A stretch of DNA of 47,683 bases from Paenibacillus sp. 1001270B_150601_E10 (GCF_015558675.1 NZ_JADMOL010000010.1:91000-138682); one strand, 5' to 3'. Shown: positions 1-8,013, counted from the stretch's first letter. Program-made: numbers and translations. The notes: generated by a model from the sequence alone, not told the origin.

Positions 1-677
1 ACGGTCGGTTGCCGTCTTCTTGACCGCAAGAATAAATCCATCGATACTTTGGCGCAGCCGAAGGCGATGAGAAGGAATAGGATCGACCATATAAGGGCAG
101 GCACTCCTGTGACATGAGCAAGATTTGCTGCGTCGCCAGCAGCGGATGGCTGTTGAATCGATAGCGTGACGAGAATCATGGTGCTTACGACCGAATCGAC
201 AAGACAGATAAATGCGAGCAGCAGGTAGTAGAATTCCTTCACTCTCTCCCAAGGGAGCAAGTAGACACAGATGTTAATAGCGATGAAGCCGAGCGTCCAA
301 AGCACGCCATACATATTTCGAATAAAGAAGAGCAGGCTGATGATGGCTACCACCGTTAGCAGAATGAGGCCGATTTTTTGCTGGAATCGGGAATATAGAA
401 GAAATAGCAGCATCGCAACCACAGACGAGAAGATGTACCCCGCTAAGGAAATAAGAATGAACTGCCATTTATATTGAGCCAACGATTGGGTAACACCGCT
501 ATGGTCGGCAAACAAGTAGATGAACTGCACATCCCCTGATAACACCAGCGTCATCAGCGCGTGGCCGAACTCATGGATGAGTGTATCTACATTTCGAAAG
601 AAAAAGGAAAAGGGAATTAGACGGGTGAGAATCCAGGCACCTAAAAGGAACAGCACCGTCTTTAATCCTCGATTCAT
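1..677 (-). CDS. M50-type membrane metallopeptidase (partial, C-terminus outside window)
   Basis: The reverse strand is open from an ATG at 677 to the window edge, about 225 codons without a stop. The start is supported by a GGAGG ribosome binding site at roughly 684-689. The protein begins with a hydrophobic segment and then carries HEFGH at residues 35-39, the HExxH zinc motif of M50 (site-2-protease-like) peptidases. Several further hydrophobic stretches fit a multi-pass membrane protein. The length is close to that of short M50B-type proteins, so little is probably missing. In this family the protease acts within or next to the membrane; the substrate here is unknown. No neighbour on the same strand lies inside the window. 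Confidence is good for the family and low for any specific role. Confidence 0.75.
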   Translation of the reverse strand, partial: MNRGLKTVLFLLGAWILTRLIPFSFFFRNVDTLIHEFGHALMTLVLSGDVQFIYLFADHSGVTQSLAQYKWQFILISLAGYIFSSVVAMLLFLLYSRFQQKIGLILLTVVAIISLLFFIRNMYGVLWTLGFIAINICVYLLPWERVKEFYYLLLAFICLVDSVVSTMILVTLSIQQPSAAGDAANLAHVTGVPALIWSILFLLIAFGCAKVSMDLFLRSRRRQPT

Positions 678-1361
678 GGATTCGCCTCCAATAATGAAAT
701 TTGCTAATCCTAACACAGAGCCTATAAATCAGCTTGAGAAATCCGCCGCAGGGCGAGAAGATCCTTAGAATCGCTGTAGTTATCGCATTTTCGAGATTAC
801 AGCTTTAAAGGCTGAATTACTTAAGCAAAGGAGAATGCTATTGCTTCCTCAGTAGCTTCTGTCCTGTCCGTTTTGAATAGCTGATAACGAATTGATGAAG
901 AGTAACGCCTCAAATCGTCATATTAGCTCTATTGTAGCGTATGTATAGAGATTATGGAGTATCTCCTTTTGAGGATGTAAACACCGCTCAAATTTTAATG
1001 GATCTGACTTAGGTTAATCGTGCTTGATTTGTCATCATAAGGGCAGGACAATTCTGCATTCCGCTTTAACTTATTGATTCTAATGATCATTGATAGAGGT
1101 TGCATTGGTCATATAGGGACAGGCCACACCTTTTCATAGAGAATGGACAAGCTGTTCTCGCTTCTTATGGTAGAAATAAGGATAAGGACTAGCATGACCT
1201 CGTTTGCTCTTTATTGGTCAGACGGTAGAATGAGGAGAATTCCTTCATTTGTGTTACACCATTGTCGTTTAAAGATAAAAGATCGGCAATTAGCTGATGA
1301 ACAATAACTCAAAATGGATTTGTGTAAGAAAGTGCAATTTCTTTGAACCATTTTACAATGG
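678..1361. other. Gene-free stretch of about 680 bases
   Basis: No open frame with a ribosome binding site and recognisable protein was found on either strand between the M50-type protease gene and the sugar cluster. The stretch is moderately AT-rich and has stops in all frames. It may contain the protease promoter (reverse strand, near 700-760) and otherwise looks like decayed or non-coding sequence. No clear hairpin terminator was seen. Confidence 0.5.
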
Positions 1362-1376
1362 ATGTAACCGTTTTCC
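1362..1376 (+). promoter_or_regulatory. Candidate cre (CcpA-binding) site
   Basis: The 15 bases ATGTAACCGTTTTCC match the degenerate consensus WTGNAANCGNWNNCW at 14 of 15 positions; only the last base differs. The site lies just upstream of a TATAAT at 1380-1385, so CcpA bound here would overlap the polymerase site and repress. The downstream genes are sugar catabolic, which fits carbon catabolite repression. This is a sequence match only. Confidence 0.55.
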
Positions 1377-1379
1377 TAT

Positions 1380-1385
1380 TATAAT
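1380..1385 (+). promoter_or_regulatory. -10 element (TATAAT) of the sugar-catabolism cluster
   Basis: A perfect TATAAT lies about 90 bases before the first gene of the cluster. No good -35 box sits 16-18 bases upstream; the nearest resemblance, TTTACA at 1352-1357, is 22 bases away. The promoter may need an activator or be weak. Confidence 0.45.
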
Positions 1386-1474
1386 AGGAAGACGTATAGG
1401 AATCACATACCCTTGAATTTCATGCCATCCGTTGAGATGCGAGCATGAAAGACTTCAAGATTGGAGTGGATGAA

Positions 1475-2338
1475 ATGAAGCTGGGAATCAGCACGTACTG
1501 TTTGTATGGTGCAATGGAAAATGGGAAAATGGATGTGCTTCAAGCAATGGAATGGATGAAGGAGCAGGGAGCAGACCATGTTGAGATCGTGCCTCTGGGA
1601 TATGACCTGATCGAAACGCCAGCATTGATTGATAGCATTGTGAATAAAGCAAAAGAACTGGATCTTGAGATCTCCAACTACTGTATCGGAGCCAACTTTG
1701 CTGGCTTGGATGAAGTAGCATTTGAGAACGAAATTAAGCGCGTACAAGCTCATGTGGATGTTGCGAACCAATTGGGCGTTAAGCTGATGCGCCATGATGT
1801 GGCATCGCGTCCTCATGCCGAGACAGGCACCGCTTACTTTGAGCAGGATCTTCCGCAGCTCGTGGAGGCATGCCAGCGCATCGCTGATTATGCGAAGCCT
1901 TACGGCATTACAACGAGCGTGGAGAATCATGGCTTCTATCTGCAAAATAGCGAACGCGTGCGTCGTCTCGTGCTTGCAGTGGATCGTCCAAACTTCAAGA
2001 CAACGCTTGATGTGGGCAACTTCATCTGCGTGGATGAGCCTTCCCTTTACGCGGTGCAGCAGAACTTGCCGCTTGCATCGATTGTGCATTTGAAGGACTT
2101 CTATGTTCGTCCGGCTGACAGCAACATGGGCGAGGGCTGGTTCCAATCCTTGCATGGCCAATATGTCCGCGGAGCTATTGTAGGACATGGCGACTTGCCG
2201 CTGAAGGACATTGTGAAGCATGTAAAGAAATCCGGCTATGACGGCTACATTTCCATCGAGTTCGAAGGTATGGAAGATTGCCTGACAGGTACTCGTGCTG
2301 CACTCGCAACATCACGCCGTCTGTGGGAAGAAGCTTAA
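1475..2338 (+). CDS. Sugar phosphate isomerase/epimerase family protein (TIM barrel)
   Basis: A 287-residue protein of the AP-endonuclease-2-like TIM-barrel family, which isomerises or epimerises sugars using a divalent metal. Family features are the opening MKLGISTYC, an ENHG motif near residue 150 (SVENHG), TLDVGN, IVHLKDF and the late YISIEFEG strand; the His, Glu and Asp residues in these strands are the usual metal ligands. An upstream in-frame ATG at 1445 is less likely, because GGAG at 1463-1466 sits eight bases before the ATG at 1475. It is the first gene of a cluster with a Gfo/Idh oxidoreductase and a second isomerase, pointing to a pathway through an oxidised (keto) sugar or inositol. 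The exact substrate cannot be read from sequence. Confidence 0.85.
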   Translation: MKLGISTYCLYGAMENGKMDVLQAMEWMKEQGADHVEIVPLGYDLIETPALIDSIVNKAKELDLEISNYCIGANFAGLDEVAFENEIKRVQAHVDVANQLGVKLMRHDVASRPHAETGTAYFEQDLPQLVEACQRIADYAKPYGITTSVENHGFYLQNSERVRRLVLAVDRPNFKTTLDVGNFICVDEPSLYAVQQNLPLASIVHLKDFYVRPADSNMGEGWFQSLHGQYVRGAIVGHGDLPLKDIVKHVKKSGYDGYISIEFEGMEDCLTGTRAALATSRRLWEEA

Positions 2339-2487
2339 TATTAGAATTAAGATTGTCCCGTGTAGTGTTATGAAATGTGATGAAGATGCAAGCTGCTATG
2401 AGAGGGATTTATGTTATCGCATAGAAGTTAGTAAGCAGTTCAATAACGTGAACATATCTTCTAACCGAACCTTAAGGAGGAACTAAC

Positions 2488-3549
2488 ATGAGCAAGTTAA
2501 GAGTAGGGATTATCGGTGCAGGGTCTATCTCTGAGATGCACTTTGAAGGTTATGCTAAAAATGAACAGGCAGAAATCGTAGCTGTGTGTGACTTGAATGA
2601 GGAGCGCGCTCGCGAGAAAGCAGACAAATACGGTGCGAAGCTTGTCTATACGGACTATAACGAGCTGCTTGCCAACCCTGACATTGATGCAGTCAGCATC
2701 TGTACATGGAATAACTCCCATGCTCCGATTAGCATTGCGGCTATCAATGCTGGCAAGCACGTGTTGGTGGAGAAGCCATTGTGTAAGACCGTAGAAGAAG
2801 CACTTGCAGTACAAGAAGCTGTGCGCAATTCAGACAAAGTGCTTCAAGTCGGCTATGTTCGCCGCTTTGCGATGAACACCTCTGTATTGAAGAAATTTAT
2901 CGATGCAGGCGATCTTGGAGAGATCTATTATGCAAAAGCAACCTGTCTTCGCGTATTGGGTAACCCAGGCGGATGGTTCAGTGACGTTGAGCGTTCCGGC
3001 GGCGGTCCTGTAATCGACCTTGGCGTTCATGTTATCGACGTGCTCTGGTACCTCATGGGCAAGCCAAAGGTGAAGTCTGTAACGGGTAATGCATACAACC
3101 GTCTTGGCAACCGTAAAAATATTGAGAACTACAGCTTCTATAAAGCTGCAGATTATAATGCAGAAGTCAATACGGTCGAAGATTTGGCGAATGCATTGAT
3201 TCGCTTTGAGAACGGTGCATCCTTGGCGCTTGACGTGAGCTTCTCTGTGCATGCGAAGCAGGATGAAACGAGCGTGAAGCTGTATGGGGACAAGGGTGGC
3301 GCTGAGCTTGAGCCGAAGCTTGAAATCTTCAGTGAGAAGCACAACACGATTTTGAACATGACACCGAAAATTGACTTCTCATCCTTCGACTTCAATGCTG
3401 CATTCCGCAATGAAGTATTCGGCTTCGTAGACGCGAGCTTAGGCAAGTCCGAAACACGCTGCCCAGTGGAAGACGGAGTAGAGATGATGAAGATTCTGTG
3501 CGGAATTTATGAGTCCAGCCGTACAGGACGTGAAGTGGTATTCGAATAG
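2488..3549 (+). CDS. Gfo/Idh/MocA family NAD(P)-dependent oxidoreductase
   Basis: A 353-residue protein with an N-terminal Rossmann fold (VGIIGAGSISEMH, residues 6-18), the EKPLCKT motif near residue 95 that contains the conserved Lys, and the C-terminal substrate domain with GGPVIDLGVHVIDVLWYLMG around residues 170-190, where Asp and His are typical catalytic positions. Proteins of this family oxidise or reduce sugars and polyols such as myo-inositol or glucose derivatives. A strong AAGGAGG lies seven bases before the ATG. The 149-base gap to the preceding isomerase contains no obvious terminator, so co-transcription is possible. Flanking isomerases on both sides support a role in sugar catabolism. 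Confidence 0.9.
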   Translation: MSKLRVGIIGAGSISEMHFEGYAKNEQAEIVAVCDLNEERAREKADKYGAKLVYTDYNELLANPDIDAVSICTWNNSHAPISIAAINAGKHVLVEKPLCKTVEEALAVQEAVRNSDKVLQVGYVRRFAMNTSVLKKFIDAGDLGEIYYAKATCLRVLGNPGGWFSDVERSGGGPVIDLGVHVIDVLWYLMGKPKVKSVTGNAYNRLGNRKNIENYSFYKAADYNAEVNTVEDLANALIRFENGASLALDVSFSVHAKQDETSVKLYGDKGGAELEPKLEIFSEKHNTILNMTPKIDFSSFDFNAAFRNEVFGFVDASLGKSETRCPVEDGVEMMKILCGIYESSRTGREVVFE

Positions 3550-3613
3550 GATTCTGAAGGAATCCGTGTAGATGAATAGAAACTTGGATTGTTGAAAGGA
3601 GAGATATTGGACG

Positions 3614-4486
3614 ATGGTTAAACTAACGAACTCCATTGGCGTCATTACGGACAGCTTCCGTGTACCTGTGCGTGAAGCGTTGGTGAAGGCGAAGGAAGTT
3701 GGGGCAGATGGCGTACAGATTTATGCAGTAAAGGGCGAGATGGCTCCTGAAAATCTTAGCGCTGAAGCTCGTAAAGAATTGAAGACATACATTGATGACT
3801 TGGGTCTGCAAATCTCTGCTCTTGTTGGGGACTTTGGCGGTCATGGGTTCCAAGACAGCAAAGCGAACCCTGAGATTATCGAGAAGTCGAAGCGTGTCAT
3901 GGATCTTGCCTTTGATCTTGGCACCAATATCGTTACAACGCATATTGGGATTGTGCCGCATGAGGAGAATGAGATCTATACCGCGATGCAAACGGCTTGC
4001 GAAGAGCTGAGCCAATATGCGAACAGCATGGGCGGACACTTTGCGATCGAGACAGGTCCGGAGCCTTCTGCGCATTTGAAATCGTTCCTTGATACGCTGA
4101 CAGGTCATGGCGTAGCGGTTAACTTTGACCCTGCGAATATGGTTATGGTTACGGGAGACGATCCGGTTCAAGGCGTATATACCTTGAAGGATTACATTGT
4201 TCATACTCATGTGAAGGATGGCAGACGCCTTCGTGAGGTCGATCCTCGCGACGTGTATGGCATGCTTGGCTATGAGCCCATGACGCATGAGAAGATTGCA
4301 GAAATGGCAACCTCCGGTCCATTCGTTGAGCTTCCGCTTGGCGAAGGAGACGTGGACTTCGATAAGTATTTCCAGGCGCTAGTGGATATTGGCTACAAGG
4401 GCTACTTGACGATTGAGCGCGAGGTGGGTCAGTCACCAGAGGTTGATATTCGCAAGGCCGTAGAATTTATAAAGCGTTATAAATAA
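3614..4486 (+). CDS. Sugar phosphate isomerase/epimerase family protein
   Basis: A 290-residue TIM-barrel isomerase, only distantly similar to the one at 1475. Visible family features include the GVQIYAV strand, TTHIGIVP, AIETGPEP near residue 150 (with the metal-binding Glu), VNFDPANM, IVHTHVKDGRR and YLTIERE near the end; these hold the Glu/Asp/His metal ligands. An AGGAG sits about twelve bases before the ATG, a slightly long spacing. It lies 64 bases after the oxidoreductase and is followed by a terminator at 4498-4553, so it closes the cluster. The substrate is unknown. Two different isomerases around one dehydrogenase suggest consecutive steps rather than redundancy. Confidence 0.85.
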   Translation: MVKLTNSIGVITDSFRVPVREALVKAKEVGADGVQIYAVKGEMAPENLSAEARKELKTYIDDLGLQISALVGDFGGHGFQDSKANPEIIEKSKRVMDLAFDLGTNIVTTHIGIVPHEENEIYTAMQTACEELSQYANSMGGHFAIETGPEPSAHLKSFLDTLTGHGVAVNFDPANMVMVTGDDPVQGVYTLKDYIVHTHVKDGRRLREVDPRDVYGMLGYEPMTHEKIAEMATSGPFVELPLGEGDVDFDKYFQALVDIGYKGYLTIEREVGQSPEVDIRKAVEFIKRYK

Positions 4487-4497
4487 GAGTGCGCTAG

Positions 4498-4553
4498 CCT
4501 CCATACCATCTATGAAGCTTCTTAGAAGTCGATAGAATGGGTGGAGGTTTTTT
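4498..4553 (+). terminator. Rho-independent terminator of the sugar cluster
   Basis: CCTCCA at 4498-4503 pairs with TGGAGG at 4542-4547, with further partial pairing inside the loop, followed by six T residues. Confidence 0.7.
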
Positions 4554-4652
4554 GCTCTTTTTCAGCCAGCCTTCACATCATGTTCATTTACAAAATAAAC
4601 CAATAATGTTATGTTGAACGTGAAGATATTGATACGAAGAGGAGGAGTGATG

Positions 4653-5027
4653 ATGTTGACAACAAGTCCGATTCAGGGTCGTGTATCCAGTGTGTTTATC
4701 CCTGTTCGTCAAATTGAGGCTGCCAGAGACTGGTACTGCAGCTTGCTTGGTATTACAACGCCATGCGAGATCTTGAATGGGCACTTGTGTCCGATACCGA
4801 CAAAGGGAGCTTTGCTGATTCTAGATACGATGCCGAAGTGGAGCCAAGAAGGCGAGCAGGGGCTGCCTAGATATGATGCTCCGTCTGTCATGCTGCATAC
4901 GGATCATATTGAAGCCTCCTACTCTTTCGTCACCCAACTAGGAATTGAAACGGTAACCGAGATTGAAAATGGGCATTGGTTTGTCATTAAGGATCTGGAT
5001 GGAAATTACTTAATGATCAGCTCATAG
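4653..5027 (+). CDS. VOC (glyoxalase/bleomycin-resistance fold) family protein
   Basis: A protein of about 124 residues with the beta-alpha-beta-beta-beta pattern of the vicinal-oxygen-chelate superfamily: VSSVFIPVRQIEAARDWYCS at the N-terminus, then VMLHTDHIEASYSFV and a closing GHWFVIKDLDGNYLMIS. The last motif is the usual C-terminal signature (FxDPDGN-like). Two adjacent ATGs, 4650 and 4653, follow GGAGG at 4641-4645; the second has the better spacing. An upstream in-frame ATG at 4611 has no ribosome binding site. Members range from dioxygenases to drug-binding proteins, so the function is open. It stands alone between a terminator and the next promoter. Confidence 0.8.
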   Translation: MLTTSPIQGRVSSVFIPVRQIEAARDWYCSLLGITTPCEILNGHLCPIPTKGALLILDTMPKWSQEGEQGLPRYDAPSVMLHTDHIEASYSFVTQLGIETVTEIENGHWFVIKDLDGNYLMISS

Positions 5028-5169
5028 ACTCTTTTTTCGACATTTTTCGCTTATTTTCTACTAAACTTTCGGAATTTGAAGGGGTAGAAGTGGTTCTAGC
5101 TAGCAAAATCCAGTATAATATCTGTTGTCAATAGTTTTACCATATATTTAAGATAAAAGGGGAATCAGC

Positions 5170-5952
5170 ATGATTGTTCTGGACGCCAAGCCGCTTCAGC
5201 ACCTCCTACAGCCGTTGCTGACATCTGTGACCTATGTACCGTCTTTTGTTTATGCCGTATTAAGCTCGAATATTGAAGGGTCGATCTGGGTAAATGATGA
5301 AGGGCACCCAACGACAGCGGTGATTGGTACAGGCAGTGGATTATATGCCGTGTTAGGTGATGCCTCGGACAAGCACGTAGAAGAATGGCTGCGTAATCTT
5401 TATGATTATCAGTACAAGGACAGCCAGAAGCGATTTGCGTTATTTGCTACGGCTTATGAATGGGAAGAAAGCCTAGCACGAATTATGGGCAATGAAGGAG
5501 AACGCAGTTCCCGCATGTCCTATGAACTGAAAGGACATTTGTATGCATTTCCACCCGCTTATGTAGAAGCGGGCTTTGGGCTTCAGCGGATTACGATGGG
5601 AACGATAGCTGCCAGTTCAACCTTCACAGAGTCCTACTATAAAGAGAATTGGGGCTCGGTTCAGCAGTTTATGCGAAAAGGCTTTGGCTATGCCGTTACT
5701 TTCGGGGGCAAGATTGTGAGCGAATGCACGGCGATATGTCTTGGTTCTCCCTATGTTGAGATTGATATTGCCACGCATCCAGATTATCGTGGCCTTGGTC
5801 TTGGGCGATTTGCAGCTGCTGCTTTTATTCAGCACTGTGCTCGTGAAGGATTAATCCCTCGTTGGGAATGCGATGTCTCGAACGTATCTTCAATGAGGCT
5901 AGCAGAGAAGCTCAATTTCTCTCATTCGAACGGCTATACCGTTTTTTTTTAA
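5170..5952 (+). CDS. GNAT acetyltransferase, ZmaR-like family
   Basis: A 260-residue protein with a divergent N-terminal half and a C-terminal GNAT domain. The acetyl-CoA loop is seen around residues 197-215 as IATHPDYRGLGLGRFAAAAF (the RGxGxG/A pattern), followed by WECDVSNVSSMRLAEKLNF. This architecture matches the GNAT_acetyltran family that includes the zwittermicin self-resistance enzyme ZmaR. The ATG follows AAAAGGGG at about 5155-5162. A TATAAT at 5114-5119 could be its promoter, although the -35 is weak. The AAA ATPase gene begins 90 bases downstream on the same strand. Acetylation of a small molecule is likely, but the substrate cannot be deduced. Confidence 0.8.
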   Translation: MIVLDAKPLQHLLQPLLTSVTYVPSFVYAVLSSNIEGSIWVNDEGHPTTAVIGTGSGLYAVLGDASDKHVEEWLRNLYDYQYKDSQKRFALFATAYEWEESLARIMGNEGERSSRMSYELKGHLYAFPPAYVEAGFGLQRITMGTIAASSTFTESYYKENWGSVQQFMRKGFGYAVTFGGKIVSECTAICLGSPYVEIDIATHPDYRGLGLGRFAAAAFIQHCAREGLIPRWECDVSNVSSMRLAEKLNFSHSNGYTVFF

Positions 5953-6042
5953 AAGTAGACAGACGAGGCTTGCTGAACATGAGGCTCTCTTCTAAGATAC
6001 CATTCAATTATGCTCGCCAAACAGAAGGGGAGAGGGAGACGC

Positions 6043-6846
6043 ATGATTCTAAAGTCCGTACAATTTACTTCATTCCGGCAAGATCTGCTGCAGGACTATC
6101 CCTTTAGCCTCCCAATGGTTCAGGCGATGGACCAGCTGTCGTTTGAAGCTCCAGTCACCCTATTTGTAGGTGATAACGGATCAGGGAAGTCAACGATTCT
6201 CGAGGCGATTGCTGCTGCGATCGGTTCCGTCACAGTCGGGGCAATCGCGGTGGATGACGATCCAAGCCTTCAGCCTGCTCGGGCACTTGGCAGGACGATA
6301 AGATGCTCATGGTCAGTAAAGACGAAGAAAGGGTTCTTCCTGCGCTCAGAGGACTTTCTGAACTTTGCAAGGCAAATGTCCAAGACCCGTCAAGAGATGG
6401 TTGAGCGACTAGCCGAGATCGAGGAAGAGTATAAAGATCGGTCGATCTTTGCACAGAATCAAGCGCGAATGGCATACTTGAACTCTATTTCCGAGATGGA
6501 CCGCTACTATGGCAAGGATTTGGATGCAAGATCGCATGGCGAGAGTTTTCTGAAGCTGTTCCAATCACGGTTTGTTCCCGGCGGCTTGTATTTATTAGAC
6601 GAGCCTGAGACTCCCTTGTCACCGATGAAGCAGCTGTCCTTTATCTCGATGCTTAAAGACATGGTGGCGGAGGGAAGCCAGTTCATTATCGTCACGCACT
6701 CGCCTATTCTAATGGCGTTCCCAGGGGCAGACATCTATAACTTTGATGCGCTTCCTATCGAAAAAGTAGCCTATGATGATCTTGAGCATGTCAATCTGAT
6801 GAGGGATTTTTTGAATCAGCCTGAACAGTATTTGCGTCATTTATAA
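6043..6846 (+). CDS. AAA family ATPase (SMC/ABC-like, RecF-type fold)
   Basis: A protein of about 267 residues with a Walker A motif, GDNGSGKST, near residue 46, an ABC-type Walker B, LYLLDEPETPLSP, near residue 185, and the switch region FIIVTHSPILMAFPGADIY. The spacing is that of predicted ATP-binding proteins related to OLD/RecF and ABC ATPases, without a transmembrane partner nearby. The ATG at 6043 is preferred because GGGGAGAGGGAG lies just before it; an in-frame ATG at 6010 has no such site. It follows the ZmaR-like gene by 90 bases and ends before a terminator. The role is unknown; single-gene members of this family are common in Firmicutes. Confidence 0.8.
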   Translation: MILKSVQFTSFRQDLLQDYPFSLPMVQAMDQLSFEAPVTLFVGDNGSGKSTILEAIAAAIGSVTVGAIAVDDDPSLQPARALGRTIRCSWSVKTKKGFFLRSEDFLNFARQMSKTRQEMVERLAEIEEEYKDRSIFAQNQARMAYLNSISEMDRYYGKDLDARSHGESFLKLFQSRFVPGGLYLLDEPETPLSPMKQLSFISMLKDMVAEGSQFIIVTHSPILMAFPGADIYNFDALPIEKVAYDDLEHVNLMRDFLNQPEQYLRHL

Positions 6847-6858
6847 GGAACAATAAAC

Positions 6859-6904
6859 AAGCGGATACCTTGAGTGCCATGCGCCTCGAGGTACCCGCTT
6901 TTTT
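6859..6904 (+). terminator. Rho-independent terminator after AAA ATPase
   Basis: AAGCGGATACCT at 6859-6870 pairs with AGGTACCCGCTT at 6889-6900 with one mismatch, followed by a run of six T residues. It lies between convergent genes and is stronger in the plus direction. Confidence 0.85.
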
Positions 6905-6920
6905 CTACACCAGATAGATA

Positions 6921-7175
6921 TTAAATGCCCCATTCGCGAAGATTCAAGCTGCGAACGCCTTCTACCACATATGGATCGCTCTTCGCTAGCTGCTCGGCTT
7001 CCTCGAAGGAGTCTGCAATGTAGATAACCATGCCGCCTGAGCCGTCTTTGAAAGGTCCCTTTAAGTATACCTTTCCTTGTTCCTTCAGCTTGTCCAAGTA
7101 CTCCAAGTGATGAGGGCGATAGGTTTGATTTTTGGATTCATCGATCATATCTAGAATTGCGGCATAGTAGGCCAT
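6921..7175 (-). CDS. YciI family protein
   Basis: An 84-residue protein of the YciI-like dimeric alpha-beta barrel family. The family's conserved His and Asp positions are visible in RPHHLEYLDKLKEQGKV and AEQLAKSDPYVVEGV. AAAGGAG lies about nine bases before the ATG. Members are small enzymes or binding proteins of mostly unknown role, related to muconolactone-isomerase-like folds. The gene is monocistronic, convergent to the AAA ATPase and divergent from the IF-3-like gene. Confidence 0.85.
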   Translation of the reverse strand: MAYYAAILDMIDESKNQTYRPHHLEYLDKLKEQGKVYLKGPFKDGSGGMVIYIADSFEEAEQLAKSDPYVVEGVRSLNLREWGI

Positions 7176-7301
7176 GGTTTTATCGTCTCCTTTGGTATAA
7201 TAAAAAAGAGTGATGGCATTGCGTACAAGCTCATGTCGATTACCGACAACATGAATTCATTAAGATGGTTCCATTATATCGAATGAAGGGTGATATTCAC
7301 A

Positions 7302-7781
7302 ATGATAGTCAATGAGAAAATCAAAGCCTCTGAAGTTCAGCTTACAGGTATAGATGGAGAGGATTTAGGCATTGTCTCAACGCAGGAGGCGCTAGCTATG
7401 GCCAAGAAGCTAAAGGTGGATTTGGTCTGCACCTCTCTTTACCAAAGCCCGCCGCCATGCAAGTTAGTGGGAAAAGGTCAGGCCAAAGAGGAAAAAGCAA
7501 GCGCCAAGAAGCGAGAACGAGCAGCAAAGGTGAAGGAGATCCGTCTTACACCGCACATTGAAGATCATGATTATGATACGAAAAAGCATCAATGTGAAAA
7601 AATCCTGCGTGCTGGAGACGCTGTTCAGCTTGTCATTCGACTTTCGAATAGTAAAGAAGGCGATAAAGCGAAGAAGCTGCTCCAAGAGCTGATAAATGAT
7701 TTGAAAGAGGCTGGCGTAAAGGAAACAGGGATTCAAGTAAGCGGCAAGCAAGTGGCTGTTAAACTGAATTCAAAAGGATAA
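7302..7781 (+). CDS. Divergent second translation initiation factor IF-3-like protein
   Basis: A 159-residue protein colinear with IF-3. The N-domain begins IVNEKIKASEVQLTGIDGE and includes EALAMAKKLKVDLVCTS and PPPCKLV. The C-domain begins KEIRLTPHIEDHDYDTK. The normal linker DYGKFRYEQQKKEKEARK is replaced by a Lys/Ala-rich stretch, and the RFRGRE loop present in the canonical copy (44148-44663) is replaced by RLSNSKEGD. Both changes affect regions that contact the 30S subunit in IF-3. An in-frame GTG at 7290 is an alternative start; AAGGG at 7286-7290 favours the ATG at 7302. It stands alone with its own terminator. It may be a specialised or antagonistic initiation factor, or a ribosome-associated regulator; this is inference. 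Confidence 0.8.
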   Translation: MIVNEKIKASEVQLTGIDGEDLGIVSTQEALAMAKKLKVDLVCTSLYQSPPPCKLVGKGQAKEEKASAKKRERAAKVKEIRLTPHIEDHDYDTKKHQCEKILRAGDAVQLVIRLSNSKEGDKAKKLLQELINDLKEAGVKETGIQVSGKQVAVKLNSKG

Positions 7782-7838
7782 GTGCTAAGCCGCAGTATCT
7801 CTGCATGATACAACAAGAATAGGAATGTTCTTGCTTGA

Positions 7839-7867
7839 AGATAGCTTGAAAGAGAGCTATCTTTTTT
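7839..7867 (+). terminator. Rho-independent terminator after IF-3-like gene
   Basis: AGATAGCT at 7839-7846 pairs perfectly with AGCTATCT at 7855-7862, followed by six T residues. Confidence 0.8.
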
Positions 7868-7953
7868 CATGTATGCAAATTGGCTCTCTACAGCGATTAG
7901 GTGAAAAGGCATCCAAGCATAACGGAATTGTAATCGAAGGCTGTGTCAACATA

Positions 7954-7962
7954 TGGTATAAT
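7954..7962 (+). promoter_or_regulatory. Extended -10 promoter of the MarR gene
   Basis: TGGTATAAT combines a perfect TATAAT (7957-7962) with the TGn extension. The -35 is weak, as is usual for extended -10 promoters. It lies about 50 bases before the MarR start. Confidence 0.55.
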
Positions 7963-8013
7963 GAAAAACCAGTTTGAAATTCAGAGATTCTGAGAAAAGA
8001 GGTTCTATAGAAG

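Noticed and set aside
1403-2221. A 272-codon open frame on the reverse strand inside the first isomerase gene
   Set aside because: It lies antisense to a well-supported gene, has no ribosome binding site, and its protein is rich in His, Cys and Leu in the pattern typical of an antisense frame.
3607-3616. A TTG start just before the second isomerase
   Set aside because: It is out of frame with the gene; the ATG at 3614 is the only start with an upstream AGGAG.
3623-4288. A 221-codon reverse-strand frame inside the second isomerase gene
   Set aside because: Antisense to a coding region with clear family motifs; no start site or recognisable domain.
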